DNA of 34,557 nucleotides from Hymenobacter aerophilus DSM 13606 (lineage in GTDB: Bacteria > Bacteroidota > Bacteroidia > Cytophagales > Hymenobacteraceae): contig NZ_KB907833.1 in the NCBI RefSeq assembly GCF_000382225.1, positions 1 to 34,557 of the forward strand. The letters run 5' to 3'. The notes beneath the pieces are model-generated. The model was not told the origin of the DNA and ran no database searches. It saw nothing but the letters and a program-made list of their open reading frames with translations. The number at the start of each line of letters is the position of its first letter. Within the stretch, counting starts at the first letter, position 1. This document shows, piece by piece, positions 7,753 through 14,873 of this stretch. The position numbers and the translations under genes were made by a program.

Positions 7753-8685
7753 TCAGGCCAGCCCCAGCATCGAGAGCACGCCAGCCAGCATAATGGCCTT
7801 GCACCAGATGCTGAGCCGGGCGAAATGCCGCCGCTGGTCGGCACGGCGCAGGGCAGCGGCCAGGCCCAGCAGCGGCACCAGCACCAGCCCCAGCAGCCAC
7901 AACCCCAGCACGTAGCGGTGGCTCATCAGCAGGGCATTGAACACGGCGCCCGCCACCAGCAGGGCCAGGCAGGCCAGAAAAAACCCGGCCACCCATTTGG
8001 TGCGCCCCACGCCCCACACCAGCGGCAGCGTGCGGCACTCGTGCTGGGCGTCGCCGCGCATGTCCTCCACGTCCTTCACAATTTCGCGTACCAGCGTGAG
8101 CAGAAACGCGGCCAGCGCGTAGCCCCACACCGCCGAGCGGCCGGTGTGCAGCTGCAGCTCGGGCAGCAGCACCAGCGCCGCCGTGAGCGTGGCAATGCTC
8201 ACGTTGCCCACCAGCGCCACCCGCTTAAACCGCGCCGAGTAGCCCCACAGCAGCAGCGCCGAACCCAGGTTCACGAGCCCCAGCAGCGGCGAAAGCAGCG
8301 CCCCCAGCCCCACGCCCAGCCCCGACAGCACCAGGTGGGCCAGCATGGCGTGGCGCCGGTTGATGCTGCGGCCCACCACCAGCCGGCCGGGCCGGTTAAT
8401 GGCGTCAATCTTGACGTCGTAGTAATCGTTGATGATGTAGCCGGCCGCCCCGATGCTGAGGGCCGAGAGCAGCAGCAGCCCAAACCCGGGGGCCAGCACC
8501 TGCCGCCACGGGGCCTCGGGCAGCAGCAGGCAGGCGCGCACCAGCAGCAGGCACAGGGCCATAATCAGCAGGTTGGGCAGGCGCACCAGGCGCGCCAACT
8601 GCACTTGGCTGCTACTGCCGCCGCTTCCGGGGCCGGCCACCCCGGCAGTGGCATCGGCGGCAAACAAGGGCAAGCGAAACAGCAT
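7753..8685 (-). CDS. UbiA-family prenyltransferase (GGGP synthase-like)
   Basis: A 310-residue integral membrane prenyltransferase with about eight to nine hydrophobic segments. The first Mg-diphosphate motif is NDYYDVKIDAIN (86-97) and the second is DVEDMRGD (205-212). Both are intact, so it should be active. UbiA enzymes join an isoprenoid diphosphate to an aromatic or glycerol acceptor. Bacteroidota copies of this kind are usually named geranylgeranylglycerol-phosphate geranylgeranyltransferase, but sequence alone cannot fix the acceptor. The ATG at 8685 leaves a soluble lead of about 30 residues; a later start is possible. A candidate promoter lies 30-61 bp upstream, next to the cold-shock gene's terminator. 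Confidence 0.85.
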   Translation of the reverse strand: MLFRLPLFAADATAGVAGPGSGGSSSQVQLARLVRLPNLLIMALCLLLVRACLLLPEAPWRQVLAPGFGLLLLSALSIGAAGYIINDYYDVKIDAINRPGRLVVGRSINRRHAMLAHLVLSGLGVGLGALLSPLLGLVNLGSALLLWGYSARFKRVALVGNVSIATLTAALVLLPELQLHTGRSAVWGYALAAFLLTLVREIVKDVEDMRGDAQHECRTLPLVWGVGRTKWVAGFFLACLALLVAGAVFNALLMSHRYVLGLWLLGLVLVPLLGLAAALRRADQRRHFARLSIWCKAIMLAGVLSMLGLA

Positions 8686-8714
8686 AAACCGGAGCCGCGA
8701 GGCAAAAGCGTGTG

Positions 8715-8746
8715 CAAAGATGGGACGCCGGGCGCGAAGGACCCAA
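8715..8746 (-). promoter_or_regulatory. Candidate promoter of the UbiA-family gene
   Basis: On the minus strand, TTG is followed 21 bases later by CATCTTTG, one mismatch from the Bacteroidota -7 consensus TAnnTTTG. The implied leader is about 20 nt. The TTG falls in the T-tract of the upstream terminator. Confidence 0.45.
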
Positions 8747-8779
8747 AAAAAGCCTCTCCCGAAACCGGAAGAGGCTTTT
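8745..8779 (-). terminator. Rho-independent terminator of the cold-shock gene
   Basis: Arms AAAAGCCTCT (8748-8757) and AGAGGCTTTT (8770-8779) form a stem, and on the minus strand it is followed by a run of seven T. It lies 20 bp past the cold-shock stop codon. Confidence 0.85.
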
Positions 8780-8798
8780 GGTAACGGTTGCCGCGCGG

Positions 8799-8993
8799 CT
8801 AGAGCCGTTTTACGTTGACGGCGTTAATGCCCTTACGGCCTTCCTGGGTGTCGAATTCCACACGGTCGTTCTGCTGAATCTGGCCCCCGTTCAGGCCGGT
8901 GACGTGCACAAAAAAGTCTTCCTTCGTGTCATCTTCCGTAATGAAGCCGTAGCCTTTCTCTTCATTATAGAATTTTACGGTGCCTGTTTTCAT
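8799..8993 (-). CDS. Cold-shock domain protein
   Basis: A 64-residue single cold-shock domain. It starts MKTGTVKFYNEEKGYGFI, which holds RNP1-like KGYGFI, followed by the RNP2-like DFFVHV. It should bind single-stranded nucleic acid and act as an RNA chaperone. The reading frame is open to 9086, but the extra N-terminus is encoded by leader and palindrome B sequence, so ATG at 8993 is the true start. A possible -7 box TATATTTA (9028-9035, one mismatch) would give a leader of about 27 nt. A strong terminator follows, so the gene is probably monocistronic. Confidence 0.95.
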   Translation of the reverse strand: MKTGTVKFYNEEKGYGFITEDDTKEDFFVHVTGLNGGQIQQNDRVEFDTQEGRKGINAVNVKRL

Positions 8994-9069
8994 GGAAAGG
9001 AAAGAATTGGGGTGAGGGTTGGACGGGTAAATATAGAACGAATTCGGAAATGCAGTAAGCTGTTCAGCA

Positions 9070-9180
9070 GCCAGCAGTTCTGTCATCCTGAGCGCAGCGA
9101 AGGACCTATACAGACGCTAATCAATGGATATACCTTCTGTATAGGTCCTTCGCTGCGCTCAGGATGACAGAACTGCTGGC
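9070..9180. repeat. Palindromic element B (perfect 45-bp arms)
   Basis: Arms 9070-9114 and 9136-9180 are perfectly complementary, with a 21-base loop. The 89-bp core 9081-9169 is about 93% identical to the reverse complement of the core of element E (26642-26730), loop included. It lies between the kdsC stop and the cold-shock leader. Confidence 0.95.
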
Positions 9181-9220
9181 TTCCCAGACGACAGCTTCAG
9201 CTCCTGCTACCGGTCCTGGC

Positions 9221-9715
9221 TTACCAGGTGCCCTGGGCCTTCATCACGGCTTCAATCAGCTCGCGCACGGCCCCGCGCCCCCCGGGCAGCTGGGCCACGT
9301 AGTTGCTGATGGCCAGTACGTCGGCGGCGGCATCGGCGGGGCAGGCGGCCACGGCGCAGCGGCGCATCACCTCCAAATCGGGCATGTCGTCGCCCATGTA
9401 GGCAATGCTGGTCGTTTCGAGGTGGTAGCTATTGAGGTAGTTGTTGAAGATTTTCATCTTGTCATCCACGCCCAGGTAAATGTCGCGCACATCGAGCGAC
9501 TCCAGCCGCTTGCGCACCCCCTCCTCTTCGCGGCCCGAAATAACGGCCACCCGGTAGCCCTGGCGCAGAGCGTGGCGCACGGCATAGCCGTCGCGGATGT
9601 GGAAGGCGCGCACCTGCTCGCCCGAGTTGAAGGCCAGCAGCGTGCCGTCGGTCAGCACGCCGTCTACGTCCAGCACGAATACCTTAATTGCTTTTAAATC
9701 AACCGCTGAAGACAT
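9221..9715 (-). CDS. kdsC: KdsC-like HAD phosphatase (KDO 8-phosphate phosphatase)
   Basis: A 164-residue C0-type HAD hydrolase without a cap domain. The nucleophile motif is LDVDGVLTDG with Asp16 and Asp18, the Thr/Ser motif is VISGREEEG, and the last metal motif is GDDMPDLEV. This is the KdsC pattern. KdsC removes phosphate from 3-deoxy-D-manno-octulosonate 8-phosphate to give KDO for lipopolysaccharide. It works as a cytoplasmic tetramer. MSSAV at 9715 is preferred; MRAM at 9724 is also possible. It follows iscX on the same strand, with a GC hairpin between them. Related HAD phosphatases with other sugar substrates cannot be excluded. Confidence 0.88.
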   Translation of the reverse strand: MSSAVDLKAIKVFVLDVDGVLTDGTLLAFNSGEQVRAFHIRDGYAVRHALRQGYRVAVISGREEEGVRKRLESLDVRDIYLGVDDKMKIFNNYLNSYHLETTSIAYMGDDMPDLEVMRRCAVAACPADAAADVLAISNYVAQLPGGRGAVRELIEAVMKAQGTW

Positions 9716-9733
9716 AGCACGCATAATCCGGAA

Positions 9734-9764
9734 GTAGCGCGCCCGCCAGCCGGCGGCGCGCTAC
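9734..9764 (-). terminator. GC-rich hairpin between iscX and kdsC
   Basis: Arms GTAGCGCGCC and GGCGCGCTAC form a perfect 10-bp stem with an 11-base loop. No T-tract follows in the kdsC direction. It may weaken readthrough from iscX to kdsC or be a repeat of unknown role. Confidence 0.35.
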
Positions 9765-9799
9765 GCCTATAAAAACCAGTGAAAACCTGCGCGACCCGC

Positions 9800-10036
9800 C
9801 TATTGGTTGTCGCGCCACTCGTACACCCATTTGGCCTGAATCTGCTCCAGGTGGCCTTCGTTGGCCTGCTCGCGGGTGCCTTCAAAATTGGGCAGGCTCA
9901 GCACCCAGTCCAGCAGCTCGGTAAACCGGATGCGGTAGATTTTAGCCTCGCCGAATTCGTCGCCGAATTTCTCGTACAACGCAATGGCTACATCCTCGTG
10001 GTCGCTCCACTGAATGGGGGGCTCGAAATGGTTCAT
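9800..10036 (-). CDS. iscX: IscX-like Fe-S cluster assembly protein
   Basis: A 78-residue acidic protein matching the IscX pattern: WSDHEDVAIALYEKF near the start, then IRFTELLDWVLSLPNF and a C-terminal QIQAKWVYEWRDN. IscX is a small helical protein that binds the cysteine desulfurase IscS and modulates Fe-S cluster assembly. ATG at 10036 gives the full family domain. It lies 104 bp after fdx on the same strand, the same fdx-iscX order as the enterobacterial isc operon. The rest of an isc operon is not in the window. Confidence 0.88.
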   Translation of the reverse strand: MNHFEPPIQWSDHEDVAIALYEKFGDEFGEAKIYRIRFTELLDWVLSLPNFEGTREQANEGHLEQIQAKWVYEWRDNQ

Positions 10037-10040
10037 AGGG

Positions 10041-10133
10041 GGAATGTGCTGAATGTGAGAAATGTGGTAATGTGAAAGAATAGATGAATCATGCTGGAAG
10101 GCACATCTTCACATTTTCCCCATTTTCCACATT
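10041..10133. repeat. Inverted repeat built of AATGTG units
   Basis: The left side 10041-10077 carries four AATGTG units at 8-10 bp spacing. The right side 10107-10133 carries the complement (CACATT/CACATTTT). The arms pair imperfectly. It fills the gap between fdx and iscX and resembles the palindromes at 19106 and 20134 in design. Confidence 0.65.
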
Positions 10134-10140
10134 ATAAAAC

Positions 10141-10470
10141 TTAGTGGCCCAGGAAGTGCTGGGGCGGGATGCGCACAACCAGATCGGTGCTGCCCTGCAC
10201 TACGCACTGGCAGGCCAAGCGCGAGTTGATGCGCGGGTTTTCGGCCCGGTCGATGAAGTCTTCCTCGGCATCGGAAATTTCGGGCAGATCGGCCTCGCCC
10301 TGCTCAATATACACGTGACAGGTGCTGCAGCCGCACACGCCGCCGCAGTTGTGCTGCAGCTGAATGTCGTTGTTGAGGGCCACATCCAGCACCGATTCGC
10401 CCTCGGCGGCCACGTGCGTCTGGTCGGGCTGGCCGTCCTGGAAGGTAAAGGTAATATTGATGGCTTTCAC
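10141..10470 (-). CDS. fdx: [2Fe-2S] ferredoxin, adrenodoxin/Isc type
   Basis: A 109-residue ferredoxin. The cluster ligands are in HNCGGVCGCSTC (CX5CX2C) with the fourth Cys in SRLACQC, the adrenodoxin-like arrangement. It carries single electrons, probably to the Isc machinery given iscX downstream. It is cytoplasmic with no signal peptide. ATG at 10470 is the natural start. The promoter upstream (10509-10539) is the best match to the Bacteroidota consensus in the window, and the leader would be about 32 nt. Confidence 0.93.
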   Translation of the reverse strand: MKAINITFTFQDGQPDQTHVAAEGESVLDVALNNDIQLQHNCGGVCGCSTCHVYIEQGEADLPEISDAEEDFIDRAENPRINSRLACQCVVQGSTDLVVRIPPQHFLGH

Positions 10471-10508
10471 GGCGGAAGGCTAGGAGAAACAAGGCAAAAA
10501 CGAAGGGG

Positions 10509-10539
10509 CAAAGGTACGGACGTACCCCCCCGAATCAAA
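10509..10539 (-). promoter_or_regulatory. Bacteroidota-type promoter of fdx-iscX
   Basis: On the minus strand TTTG is followed by exactly 19 bases and then TACCTTTG, a full match to TTG-N19-TAnnTTTG. The transcription start would be near 10502. Confidence 0.72.
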
Positions 10540-10543
10540 GCCG

Positions 10544-11428
10544 CTAACGGGGCCCATTGTTTGCCGGTCCCGGCACCGGCTCCTCTCCGCCCCCATGTGG
10601 CCCGCCCGCAACCGGAACAGTAGTGGCCTGAACAGCGGTGGCCTGAATGCTGGCCGTGAGCTGCTGGTAGAGCTGCTGCCAGCGCGGCTGGCCGGCCAGG
10701 GCGGTTTCGTGGCGGGCGAGGGTGGCGGCATCGTGGCGCACGGCCGGGCCGGTCTGGGCTTCAAAGGGCGGCTGGGCCAAGGCTTTATCCACGGTTTCGC
10801 GGATGAGCGGGTGCAGCAACTCCCAGGGCAGCCCGGCGCCCGCCAGCAGTTCGCGCCCTATGCCCAGCAGGTGGTTGGGAAAGTTGCTGACCCACACGGC
10901 CGCCACGTGCAGCTGCAGCCGCCGCGCCGAATCCAGCTCCCGCACATCAAGGCTCAATGAGGCAGCCAGCCGGTGCAGGGTAGCCAGCGCGGCGGCATCG
11001 GTGGCTTCGAGGCACAGCGGCACCGCGTCCCAGGCAATAGCCCGCCCCGGCCCGAACGTCTGGAGCGGGTAGAACACGCCGCCGCGCAGCCGCTCCTTAT
11101 AAGGAGCAAACACCGCCAGCGGCAGCGCCCCGGCCGTGTGGGCCACCAGCGCCCCGGCCGGAAAGCGGGCGGCGGCCAGCACCTCAGGCACCACCGCATC
11201 GGGCAGCGTGAGTAGGTACACGTCGGCTTCAGGCAGCCCGGCCAGGCTGGATGCTACTATGGCCCCGGCCGGCAGCCGGCCCGCCAGCGCCTCCGCCGAT
11301 TCGGCGGTGCGGCTCCAGACACCTACTACGGCATGGCCGGCCCCGGCCAGCGCCGGACCCAGGTGCGCGGCTACCCGGCCGGCCCCCAGCAGGACGATGC
11401 GCAGGGGGTTCAACTGTTGGTTATCCAT
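10544..11428 (-). CDS. DUF2520 NADP-binding Rossmann protein
   Basis: A 294-residue protein with an N-terminal Rossmann fold, LLGAGRVAAHL at about residues 13-23, as in 6-phosphogluconate dehydrogenase-like reductases. The C-terminal half has the DUF2520 signature, ending in GPAVRHDAATLARHETAL. Family members are predicted NAD(P)-dependent oxidoreductases of unknown substrate. The final 30 residues are Pro/Gly-rich and probably disordered. ATG at 11428 is chosen because residues just after it lead straight into the first beta strand. The gene is 73 bp upstream of fdx on the same strand but separated by the fdx promoter. Confidence 0.85.
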   Translation of the reverse strand: MDNQQLNPLRIVLLGAGRVAAHLGPALAGAGHAVVGVWSRTAESAEALAGRLPAGAIVASSLAGLPEADVYLLTLPDAVVPEVLAAARFPAGALVAHTAGALPLAVFAPYKERLRGGVFYPLQTFGPGRAIAWDAVPLCLEATDAAALATLHRLAASLSLDVRELDSARRLQLHVAAVWVSNFPNHLLGIGRELLAGAGLPWELLHPLIRETVDKALAQPPFEAQTGPAVRHDAATLARHETALAGQPRWQQLYQQLTASIQATAVQATTVPVAGGPHGGGEEPVPGPANNGPR

Positions 11429-11611
11429 GCAAGCTGAGCTGTCGATTCATCAATGCAAATCATTTTCTATTGAAAGAATTGCATCTATATATCATAAATA
11501 TTAACCGTTTAATCGTCATATTGCCGTTGCAAGCGCTATTACCCCAATAATAAGTGGTAGTTAGCAGCACTTTCACCGCTTCATCTTCCTACATTTTTCT
11601 TCTCCTTACCA

Positions 11612-14401
11612 ATGACAAAACTCTACATTAAGGGCCGTACAATCAAGGCCTGGCCTAAGCTGGCGCTGTTGGGCCTACTGGGCTTGGCTGCAGGCAACAG
11701 CTACGGGCAGGTTTCCTCGCTTAGGAATTCCAATCCAAAGGACCCAATTACTTCCCCTCACGTCCTTGGTACGAGTTCCGACCAGCGCAAGGTTAACGCC
11801 ATCAATTATCCTGCTTCACGGGGGGTGAACGTGGCGGGCACCTACACTGATTTGGGAACCAACGGGAAGCTCATCATAACGCCCAATTTAGATGACGCGA
11901 ACTCGGAAGTTCAGGAAATAGGCTTCCCGTTTTCCTATAATGGGGCCGAGTACACCCAATTTGTGCTCAATACCAACGGCATGATCCGGCTGGGCGATAA
12001 AGGCCTTACCAACCCGGCAAACGTCTCATCGCTTGTTAGTACGGATTTAAATATCATCGCACCGGCTTCGGGTATTGACTTAACGGGCGCTACTGACCAA
12101 GCAGCAAACCCCACTACCTACCGGGTCAATACGACTGGTACAGCGGGCAACCGGATATGCACTATCCAATTTAAGAACCTCACTGATAAGCCAGCCACGG
12201 GGGGCGCAGCGGCACAGTTTGCAACCATGCAGTTTCAGATTAAACTGTATGAGGCGAACAGCAATATCGAATTTGTTTATGGTGCCTGGACCGCTACGGC
12301 CAATGCTCCTATAGGCCGCGGGTTCCTGATCGGAATCAAAGGCAGCGGCAATACCTATGGCGATTTGAGCATGGCCTACAAGGCCTCCAGCCTCGATGAA
12401 TGGTCGAAGACTATATTCCAGACCGTCGTCGTATCACAGGCCGGGCAAGCTTCTCTAGCTCCCCACTTTGTACGTAACAGCGTTTTACCCGACCCGGGCC
12501 GTACGTACCGCTTCCGCAAAGCCCCCGTAAAGGATATAGCCGTACAAACAATCTACTCGCTGGGTAAGCTCCCTATTCCTTACGGCGTACCGCACGTTGT
12601 ACAAGCCTTTATCGAGAATGGCAGCGTGAGCGACCAAGCTAATGTCACGGTTACGCTGAAAGTAACCGGCGCCAACACCTTCACCAGTACCAAAACGGTT
12701 GCTGCTCTAGGCGTTGGTAAAGCCGAAACGATAAGCTTTGACCCATTTACGCCCACGAACCCGGGCACGAACACCATTACGGTTTCAGTCGCCGACGACG
12801 ATGATAACGAGAACAACATCAGCACATTTACTCAGCTGGTAAATGAGAATACGTTTGCTTACGCCCAGCCAGGTGTGGAGCCAGATAACTCAATTGGCTT
12901 TGGCGCAGGAACCGGTATTCTAGGCAACAAATACACGACCAACGCTGCTCGTACCATTACCGGCGTAACCGTGCGCTTAGGCGATGGGAATGCTTTAGTG
13001 GGCAATAAGGTATATGGCGTAGTGCTCGATGAAAATGGCTCTATAATCAGTCGTTCGCCCGAGTACACGGTGCTGGCTGCCGACCTAGATAAGGACAAGA
13101 CCTTCGTGGTGAATGCGTACGTTCCAACGGGGAGCTTTATTGTGGGCCTGGCCCAGACGGTGGGTAAAGCGGCTTATTTCCCGGTGGCCACCCAGTCGTA
13201 TGAAACACCAACCCGGCTGGGCGCTTACTATGCTACGAGCCTAGACGGAGGCGAGCCCGAAGACGTGGCAGCAGGGGCTGACTTCGGCGCATTTATGATA
13301 GAAGCCATTATCGGCGCCGCGCCAAGTTGCCCCCCTCCCACTGGCATTACTATCTCGAAGGTTGGCCCTAACTCGGCGGTACTCACGTTCACGGGGCCAA
13401 CCAATGGTACAAGCTACACTGTTATCTACGGTCCTCGGGGCTTCGATCCGACTGTTTCGGGCACTACCCTAACTGTAACCGGCTCGCCTTTTACCCTCGA
13501 CAAACTCGTGCCTCTGACCGGCTACGACCTGTACATCCAGGCCACCTGCACCGCTTCGGATAAGAGTGCGCTGGTAGGCCCGAAGTCATTCACTACGCTT
13601 TGCCAGCCCCCCATTATCGCTACGTTCCCCTACGTTGAGAATTTTGATGGCATCGATGCCGGAACGCTGCGTTGCGGGGTTACAGTCGACGACGTCAACA
13701 ACGATAACGCTACCTGGGAAGTTGTTGCCGGAACGCTTGCCCTGCCGGCAGCCTCTCCCTCGAACCACATGCGCTATAGCTACAGCGAGAAGAATGCGGC
13801 CAATGACTGGTTCTACACCCCGGCTCTTGCTTTGAAGGCGGGCTACACGTACCAGCTCACGTTCAAGTACCGGAGCCGGGCGAAGCCCGAAGGCCTGGAA
13901 GTGAAGTATGGTACGGCCGCTACCCCAGCGGAGCAGACTAACCTGCTGTGGAGCAACACGGCCATCACCAATATGCAGTATGCTACCGCAGCGGCTGGCA
14001 ACAAGGAGGGAGAGGTGAAAGCCATTACGCCCACCGCTACCGGCAACTACTACATCGGCTTCCATGCTATCAGCACGGCCAACCAGTACGAGCTTTTCGT
14101 GGACGACATCACGGTAACCGCTACGGCCATTACCGGTACTTCGGCAGCGCTGCAGCGGGCTATCAACCTCTACCCCAACCCTACCGAGGGCAACCTCACG
14201 GTTAAGGTGAGCGGGGCCAACGCCAAGAACGGCCTGCAGGTAGAAGTAACCAACATGCTCGGCCAGCGCGTGCACACCGAAACCGTGCGCGACAACGCTG
14301 TGCAGACCATCAACCTCTCGAAGCTGGCCAACGGCATGTACACCGTGAAGGTGCGCAACGGCGCCGAGTACATGGTTCGGACCATCTCGGTGCAGAAGTA
14401 A
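11612..14401 (+). CDS. T9SS cargo protein with CARDB-like, FN3 and anchor-J domains
   Basis: A 929-residue secreted protein. A signal peptide covers about 1-33 (hydrophobic LALLGLLGLAAGNSYG). A beta-rich region (about 50-300) is followed by a CARDB-like domain (about 308-415), an uncharacterised region, a fibronectin type III domain (about 572-665), a choice-of-anchor J/MAM-like domain (about 668-838) and a type A T9SS sorting domain (about 848-929, starting LYPNPTEGN and ending RTISVQK). It should cross the outer membrane by T9SS and be surface-attached or released. PorU and PorV in the window are the kind of machinery that would process it. Base composition is visibly less GC-rich than its neighbours. 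A strong terminator follows. Confidence 0.9.
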   Translation: MTKLYIKGRTIKAWPKLALLGLLGLAAGNSYGQVSSLRNSNPKDPITSPHVLGTSSDQRKVNAINYPASRGVNVAGTYTDLGTNGKLIITPNLDDANSEVQEIGFPFSYNGAEYTQFVLNTNGMIRLGDKGLTNPANVSSLVSTDLNIIAPASGIDLTGATDQAANPTTYRVNTTGTAGNRICTIQFKNLTDKPATGGAAAQFATMQFQIKLYEANSNIEFVYGAWTATANAPIGRGFLIGIKGSGNTYGDLSMAYKASSLDEWSKTIFQTVVVSQAGQASLAPHFVRNSVLPDPGRTYRFRKAPVKDIAVQTIYSLGKLPIPYGVPHVVQAFIENGSVSDQANVTVTLKVTGANTFTSTKTVAALGVGKAETISFDPFTPTNPGTNTITVSVADDDDNENNISTFTQLVNENTFAYAQPGVEPDNSIGFGAGTGILGNKYTTNAARTITGVTVRLGDGNALVGNKVYGVVLDENGSIISRSPEYTVLAADLDKDKTFVVNAYVPTGSFIVGLAQTVGKAAYFPVATQSYETPTRLGAYYATSLDGGEPEDVAAGADFGAFMIEAIIGAAPSCPPPTGITISKVGPNSAVLTFTGPTNGTSYTVIYGPRGFDPTVSGTTLTVTGSPFTLDKLVPLTGYDLYIQATCTASDKSALVGPKSFTTLCQPPIIATFPYVENFDGIDAGTLRCGVTVDDVNNDNATWEVVAGTLALPAASPSNHMRYSYSEKNAANDWFYTPALALKAGYTYQLTFKYRSRAKPEGLEVKYGTAATPAEQTNLLWSNTAITNMQYATAAAGNKEGEVKAITPTATGNYYIGFHAISTANQYELFVDDITVTATAITGTSAALQRAINLYPNPTEGNLTVKVSGANAKNGLQVEVTNMLGQRVHTETVRDNAVQTINLSKLANGMYTVKVRNGAEYMVRTISVQK

Positions 14402-14423
14402 TTTAACTTCCTCATCGGACCCG

Positions 14424-14456
14424 AAAAGGGGCAGCCAACTGGCTGCCCCTTTTTTT
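14424..14456 (+). terminator. Rho-independent terminator of the T9SS cargo gene
   Basis: A perfect 13-bp stem, AAAAGGGGCAGCC with its complement, closes a 4-base loop and runs into seven T. It lies 22 bp after the stop codon. Confidence 0.95.
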
Positions 14457-14493
14457 GTGCGCCTCCGTTGCACACCCGCTGCCGGGAAGGCGG

Positions 14494-14766
14494 ATGAATG
14501 CCACGTGGCAACTCCTATATTTCAATGCCCACCGGATGAAAATCACCCGGCGTCGCATGAATTTTATAGGCGCTCGAATGAAAATCGTGGACGCTCGAAT
14601 GAATTTCATCCGAGCGTCCATGATTTTCACAGGCGGCCGGACGATTTCCATCCGAGCGCCCGTGATTTTCACAGGCGGCCGGATGAAATTCATGCGACAC
14701 CGGGTGATTTTTATCCGGCTTCCCTTCAAATTCAGCTAGCCTGGCGTGAATCTGAAGGGTGGTTGG
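14494..14766. repeat. Degenerate 21-bp tandem repeat array, about 13 units
   Basis: Units begin every 21 bp from 14494 to 14746, clearest at 14536, 14557, 14578, 14599, 14620, 14641, 14662, 14683 and 14704. An approximate consensus is RTGAAWTTCAYCCG followed by GCGYCSG. The first half is self-complementary (ATGAAATTCAT). Units at 14620 and 14662 are 20/21 identical. The stretch 14578-14629 is close to a perfect 52-bp palindrome. Because 21 is a multiple of three and stops are absent, both strands stay open and encode a heptad like MKFIRAR. No start codon with a ribosome binding site is seen. The array lies between the terminators of two convergent genes. Confidence 0.9.
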
Positions 14767-14810
14767 GCAAGAAGCACCCGCTGGCGGACGCTTTTCACCC
14801 CCACCAACGA

Positions 14811-14846
14811 CCAGCGCCCCCGACGCGGAAGCATCGGGGGCGCTGG
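14811..14846 (-). terminator. Hairpin after ccmF
   Basis: Arms CCAGCGCCCCCGA and TCGGGGGCGCTGG form a perfect 13-bp stem with a 10-base loop, 27 bp after the ccmF stop. The T-tract is weak on either strand. Confidence 0.6.
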
Positions 14847-14873
14847 AACAGGGGTAGAAGCGGCAACCGGGCG

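Noticed and set aside
8994..9086. N-terminal extension of the cold-shock protein
   Set aside because: The added residues come from the leader and from palindrome B, and known cold-shock proteins start at MKTGTVKFYN.
14455..14739. Possible 94-residue heptad-repeat protein over the 21-bp array
   Set aside because: The start would be a TTG inside the upstream terminator with no ribosome binding site, and the other strand is equally open. Kept as a repeat, not a gene.
14494..14766. CRISPR array
   Set aside because: Units are contiguous 21-mers without unique spacers, and no cas genes are present.
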